DNA of 64,000 bases from contig CM072514.1 in the NCBI GenBank assembly GCA_036898135.1, positions 86,359,581 to 86,423,580 on the forward strand, in the 5' to 3' direction. Position 1 is the first letter of the stretch. The number at the start of each line of letters is the position of its first letter. The notes under the pieces were generated by a model that worked only from the letters and a program-made list of their open reading frames with translations, made no database searches and was not told where the DNA came from. The position numbers and the translations under genes were made by a program. This stretch comes from Oncomelania hupensis. Lineage: Eukaryota; Mollusca; Gastropoda; Littorinimorpha; Pomatiopsidae. Shown here piece by piece: positions 59,752 to 64,000 of this stretch.

Positions 59752-60389
59752 GTAGTGGACACGCCAGACGCTTTTGGCATGGGACTTCTTGAGGCTGCCG
59801 CTGAGAACAAATTCAAAGAATGGGAAGGCCAAGGGCCCCCGAACTGCCCTACTGTCATCGTGCTCACAATGCGTGTAGACATTTTTATAAACGTAGACAT
59901 TGTAGAATACTACACAAGGTACCTTTCCAGAATCCCAGATAATTATAACAACAATATTATTGTAGCTTTCACGTTTGCAGAATGTCTAGAAGGAAGAATA
60001 GAAGAAATTGAACAGAGTTATGCGAAAGAAATTCTCCAAAAGACTGGCAAGAACTACATTGTCTTCTCTTTAAACGAAAAGCAAGAGAGACTGACTGACA
60101 CTATTGACAAACTGAAAGCCTTTCTAGTTGCAGCGGAAAGGAAACCGACAGAGAAACCCAAGGCCTCAACCTCCGGCGCCGCTGCAACCAGTCCACAAAC
60201 GCCTTCTCTCACAGTGGAAAGGAAACCGACAGAGAAACCCAAGGCATCAACCTCCGGCGCCGCTGCAACCAGTCGGAGTCCACAAACGCCTTCTCCCACA
60301 GTGGAAAGGAAACCGACAGAGAAACCCAAGGCATCAACCTCCGGCGCCGCTGCAACCAGTCCACAAACGCCTTCTCACACTGTGGAGAG
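59752..60389 (+). CDS. AIG1/GIMAP-like module 3, second exon with expanded linker
   Basis: 638 bases; with its P-loop exon this makes 840 bases (280 codons), again a symmetric module. It reads VVDTPDAFGMGLLEA (G3), CPTVIVLTMRVDIF, IIVAFTFAECLEG (G4 position without the canonical motif) and YIVFSLNEKQERLTD. Its C-terminal linker holds three tandem copies of a 27-residue unit ERKPTEKPKASTSGAAATS plus PQTPS, where module 2 has one. Units start at 60136, 60217 and 60304; one has a two-residue insertion. All lengths are multiples of three. The exon ends ACT GTG GAG AG|GTAAAT, phase 2, so another exon is expected downstream; none was found before 64000. Confidence 0.88.
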
Positions 60390-60770
60390 GTAAATCGATT
60401 TTCATTTGAACCCAACACCTCACATTTTAAATTTAAACTTGTACCGTAGTACTCTAGCAAGCTGATAAGGAAATAATTTTATAAAGTTTTCATTCTATGC
60501 CTTTCATGAACGTTTACATCATTTCAACGACTTGGTCGTTCTATAACAAACTGTAGTGAACTAAATGAAACCCGAGTTGGATAATGATATCATTAATGAC
60601 GTAATATTATTACCTTATCACATTTCGTGTAACGAGTTCTAGTAAATCGCAAACCAAAAGCTGCAAAAGCACAAGTACGACTGTAATAGCAGAAGAATTT
60701 CCACCTCCGAACTTAGGGTCAAACCAAGAAATCTCACATGGACGTCGTAAGGTTTGATATATTGGGCCTG
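60390..60770. other. Intron or downstream sequence of GIMAP module 3
   Basis: The first ~45 bases match the intron after module 2 (ATTTTCATTTGAAC, CATTTTAAATTTAAACT). No further exon recognised. Confidence 0.5.
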
Positions 60771-60775
60771 TCGCG

Positions 60776-60809
<34 letters not shown>

Positions 60810-60929
60810 GAGAGAGAGAGAAACTGAAACTGAAACTGAAAAACGTTTATTACATAAGGATAGTAGCTTTAGGTCCAGAGGTCCTTTCTTCCAGCTAGTC
60901 CTTAACACATGCAAATATATAATAGGTGA

Positions 60930-60984
<55 letters not shown>

Positions 60985-60992
60985 GAGAGATC
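60771..60992. repeat. (GACA)n, (GA)n microsatellites
   Basis: GACA at 60779-60808 then GA; a second GA run of about 50 bases at 60932-60985. Confidence 0.93.
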
Positions 60993-61340
60993 ATCTCGGG
61001 TAGTAGAATTTGAAACTATGTATGAGAGAGGTGGGAGGAAGGGGAAAGGCTTGGATGGGAGGTAGAGTGGAAGGGGGTGGGGGTGGGAAGAGATGGATGT
61101 GAATTGGTTGATAAGGGCTTTGCGAATGTTGCCATTGAATATTATTTTTATTTGATAAGTTGGTTGGTGTTTTTTTTTTTTTTTATTATATATGAAGTGT
61201 CAAGCCAAATTTTCACTGCCGGTTTTTGTGAATAAAGATTTCTTGACTTGACTTGACCTGAGTAACGACAAGTTAGAAATAACACGTCTGGTTTACAACT
61301 GCGTCGGGAAACAACATATTGCTCGGTAAGTTACGTGTGT
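60993..61340 (+). repeat. Unassigned sequence with retroposon 3' end at 61165-61258
   Basis: A T-run, then TTTTTGTGAATAAAGATTTC and (TTGAC)n pentamers, looks like the 3' end and tail of a non-LTR element. No coding region is recognised. Confidence 0.5.
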
Positions 61341-61341
61341 G

Positions 61342-61965
61342 TTAGTTATTTATTCATTGCTTACAGGGTCCAGCGGACTGCAAAGAGCCGAATTACATTA
61401 CATTACATTATTATTGCTTTAGGTCCAGCGGACTCTTCCGAGCCAAATCAGGACCGGACAACCCCCGATCCGCATAAAAGATCTGCTGAAACAACCCTAG
61501 TGGTAAAACTGAAAGCTCTCCACCAACCAGTCACTTTACATCCCACGCAGGGGACGGCTGAGGCTTCACCCCAACTTATCGAACCCCCGTTTACAAAAAC
61601 AAAATATAATACACACATCATTATAAATTATCAACAAAACACATACATATAAAATGCCTACATTGCTAAATAATAACATCATAGGAAGCCCTAGTGACCA
61701 CCCGGCAGAAAGCGTCCAATATTCCCAAGCTGATCCAATAGACCTCATACACAAACAAGGAGTCTTGTCCCGGAAGAGTTTTCAAGAAAAAAGGTAGGAG
61801 ACTGGGCTAGCGAAGAAGACGATAGTATAGCAGATTGATAGAACAGAGCAGGAATGAGAAAGAGCAAATGAGAAAGACAGCGACAGTGGGAATTTAAAGC
61901 ACTAAATTTCCAGAAAGTGGGGATACTATTTATACTGAAACCCCCGGCGCCCCAACGGGGGTAAG
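61342..61965 (-). mobile_element. Dispersed repeat Z, copy 3
   Basis: A GTTAGTTATTTATTCATTGC lead, ATTAC pentamers at 61394-61410, then the Z body with CCAAATCAGGACCGG and GGCAGAAAGCGTCCAATATT. It ends CCCCCGGCGCCCCAACGGGG. Confidence 0.78.
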
Positions 61966-62173
61966 AACCGAATAGTTACTTGTATTATATCAATGGTAAT
62001 CACAGATGTTGGAGAGCAACTAGTGCTCAAATCATTGATAATAGGGAGTTTTTGCGATTACCCAAAATATTTTTCTTCTTCGCTCGCTGCAGGGAAAACC
62101 CCGGGATTTTCTATCACATGACGTCACCTACCAAACGACGAAGAATGTCTATTTTCGGCGTTTTGCAACTAGG

Positions 62174-62500
62174 CCTCTGAGCTACCCTTTGAGGGTGTCG
62201 GATAGCGCAGTGGTTGGAGCACTCGCTACTGTGTCGCAAGTTAAGCATCGTCCAGTGCGGTTAGCACTTGGATGGGTGACCGCAAAACGTGAAGCGACAA
62301 ATAACAACGCCCCCAGTTGACTCAACTGTGACTGAGTACCTACTCTCTTAAGAGTGGGGAAGGTAAAGCAGCGAGGGAGAGAGATAGGCTTCACCCTCAT
62401 TACGCTGGCCCAAGATAAGTGTGATCTCCAACATCACGCTCCCCTACGGCCACAAGGCTATGGGACCACCTTTACCTTTACCTTTTTACCTCTGAGCTAC
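62174..62500 (+). mobile_element. Hybrid tRNA/5S rRNA-derived SINE with 12-bp TSD
   Basis: Perfect duplications CCTCTGAGCTAC at 62174-62185 and 62489-62500 bound an insert of about 303 bases. Its head has a tRNA-type A box, TAGCGCAGTGG (62203-62213). This is followed by a 5S rRNA internal-promoter-like segment: AAGTTAAGCATCGTCC (about 62238) and CGGTTAGCACTTGGATGGGT (about 62258-62277). The body is unrelated to the other SINEs here, and the 3' end is TTTACC hexamers. The 5S resemblance rests on the well-known GTTAGTACTTGGATGGG core of animal 5S genes. It inserted immediately beside an S2 SINE. Confidence 0.88.
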
Positions 62501-62519
62501 ACTTTATTTGTTCAATTAT

Positions 62520-62800
62520 TTTATCATTCTTATTATTTAGCGCTTTTCAGCTCAAGGGCTGCTCAAGGCGCTTGCCGATATAGGATCTAACACAAGCCGC
62601 CCGAGGCGCCCACTGGCCTTGGGCACACAGTCTGACGCTTCGACGACTGTGCAAAATCCTAGGCGACCGGGGACAAGAGAATACTATACACTGAAACAAC
62701 AATCAGACTAATAGCAACAATAAGATGGCCAGTGCTCACAGCCAATGTTTATGTCCGTGACATCGGGAATTGAACCCGCAACCTTTGTAAAACAAGTTCG
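62520..62800 (-). mobile_element. SINE family S2, copy with tRNA-like B box
   Basis: On the minus strand: GGGTTCAATTCCC B-box-like motif (about 62774), CCTAGG block, GGGCGCCTCGGGCGGC, CAAGCGCCTTGAGCAGC and the end AAAAGCGCTAAATAA. This copy keeps the tRNA-like head, suggesting that S2 is tRNA-derived. Confidence 0.8.
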
Positions 62801-63497
62801 CTGTTGTAATGCGTGTGTGAGTGTATATATCTGCATGTACGGACAGACAATATTAATCAACGCTGCCACACTTTGGATAGTTTGGCTGGTCTCTGCTTTT
62901 ATTCCCGAAAAGCATACATCCGCAGGGATCAGTTTACTAGCGCGCCCTGCGCCATTGACGTATAAAAATTAAAAATGACCCATCTACAATTCTTGCCAGG
63001 GGCCGGATGGCGCTTCGATTTTTGGTACCAGTGCGCCACCACAATAACAGTGCACTGTATTGGAGGCGACAAACGTGCTTTTGCTAAGGCAAGTTCAGCG
63101 ATTGGCTATGAGGGCCCGGATGTTGATCTTTCAGCCATTAAGAAGTGTTTACGATTCTTCGAAATCAGAATTTGTGTCAGTGCAAGGAGGATTTTGTGTT
63201 TTTCTTTGTGCCGATTTGAAAATATCCCCCCCCCCCCCCCGCCCCCCCCCAAAAAAAAAAAAATAAATAAATAAATAAAAAAAAAAAAAACCAACTAAAC
63301 TTGAGGTAGGACAGTCTAGACTGTCGTTTGCTGCTGTTAAACCAGAGTCTACCGCCGCTAATCCTACGCAAGACGATTGTGTGAGCCCTGAGTCAAGTCA
63401 AAATACCGAAGTGTCGGACGCAGATAGGCCTACGCGGTCGTGTTCAAGTTCAGTAAACTGATCCCTGTTCTGGTTAGTGTTTTGTTGGTACAATACA
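62801..63497. other. Unassigned sequence with C-run and A-run
   Basis: Homopolymer C (63227-63250) and A (63251-63290) runs lie mid-region. A short open frame follows at about 63297-63461 (Ser/Asp-rich, ending TRSCSSSVN) with no recognisable domain. No gene is claimed. Confidence 0.4.
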
Positions 63498-63556
63498 ATA
63501 CAAGATTATTGCTTTAGGTCCAGCGGACTCTTCCGAGCCAAGTCAGGACCAGTTTT
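63488..63556 (-). mobile_element. Z-repeat end fragment
   Basis: ACAATACAATACAAG then TTATTGCTTTAGGTCCAGCG and CTTCCGAGCCAAGTCAGGACC: the terminal ~55 bases of Z with a (TTGTA)n tail on the minus strand. Confidence 0.7.
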
Positions 63557-64000
63557 GTTGGTAAACATGCTTCACAACACATGCACACTCACAGTAATCT
63601 ATTTTGTTTTAATTTGAAGTAATAATATCTCCAGGTTATCTTTTACATATATACGTAAATTACTGCTGAAATCATGGCCCATTGAAATTTGATCTGAGGG
63701 GCCCAATGGCCCATAGCTTTTTTGTGTCAGGCTGAACCCTGCATCCGGTATACCAATCAAAAACAACACTTTATTACATCCCTCCCCAACTATAGTTTAA
63801 AAATCATAAACTAAACTGACAAAGCAAAACCTGACCAATCATGAAATTAAACTTTAACACTACATTTAACAAGAACTTTAACAAAAAGAAAAGTTTAAAA
63901 CAGATAGTCAAAATGAACTGGTTCAGAAGCATGTGTTAATCTATGTATACAAATACTATTCCACACAGTTCTTGAACTGTATACAAAACAATACTAGATA
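63557..64000. other. Unassigned AT-rich sequence
   Basis: No gene or known repeat recognised. Confidence 0.4.

Noticed and set aside
62220..62290. A functional 5S rRNA gene
   Set aside because: Only the internal-promoter part resembles 5S; the flanks are SINE sequence bounded by target duplications.
63297..63461. Short Ser/Asp-rich frame before 63461
   Set aside because: About 50 codons without a start, domain or splice context; composition alone is not enough for a gene call.

Overview
The window is eukaryotic, repeat-rich DNA, most plausibly from a mollusc and perhaps a gastropod. The evidence for that is indirect: intron-split genes with GT/AG borders, very dense microsatellites, RTE-type non-LTR elements with short tandem-repeat tails, tRNA- and 5S-derived SINEs, a Gmr1-like Ty3/gypsy element, and AIG1/GIMAP GTPase modules, a family known to be expanded in molluscs. 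No sequence here fixes the species. I found no CRISPR array, no operon and no rRNA or canonical tRNA gene.

Only two cellular genes are supported, both on the + strand. At 11975-14271 lies the large last exon of a C2H2 zinc-finger protein whose C-terminal finger pair resembles that of Hunchback/Ikaros proteins. At 52674-60389 lie five exons of AIG1 (GIMAP) GTPase modules. Their intron phases are compatible, so they can be read as one gene encoding at least three GTPase modules in tandem.

By region: 0-11 kb holds an RTE LINE 3' end, a SINE split by a 1.5-kb solo LTR, an RNase H-bearing LINE 3' end, a ~40-copy 26-bp minisatellite and two more SINE copies. 11-15 kb holds the zinc-finger exon. 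15-29 kb is dominated by microsatellites, with a tRNA-derived SINE, a 2.1-kb inverted-repeat element, a 0.6-kb dispersed repeat and one RTE LINE fragment. 29-31 kb is a dispersed repeat (R) that sits in a minisatellite and is itself hit by an RTE LINE carrying a foldback MITE and by a tRNA-SINE. 32.5-41 kb contains RTE LINE copies hit by two more copies of the 1.5-kb solo LTR. 41.7-42.2 kb is an assembly gap of exactly 500 N. 42.2-52.2 kb is a nest: a Gmr1-like element (protease followed directly by integrase) in an ORF1+ORF2 LINE, which adjoins a fragment of a second Gmr1-like element. 52.6-60.4 kb is the GIMAP locus, with repeats in its introns. 60.4-64 kb carries more SINEs, including a tRNA/5S rRNA hybrid with perfect target-site duplications.

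The transposons can be ordered in time because many junctions keep target-site duplications. RTE LINEs and SINEs came first, the 1.5-kb LTRs were inserted into them, and a tRNA-SINE and a truncated LINE were then inserted into the LTRs. Most mobile-element reading frames are broken. All calls are by reading the sequence; no database search was run.
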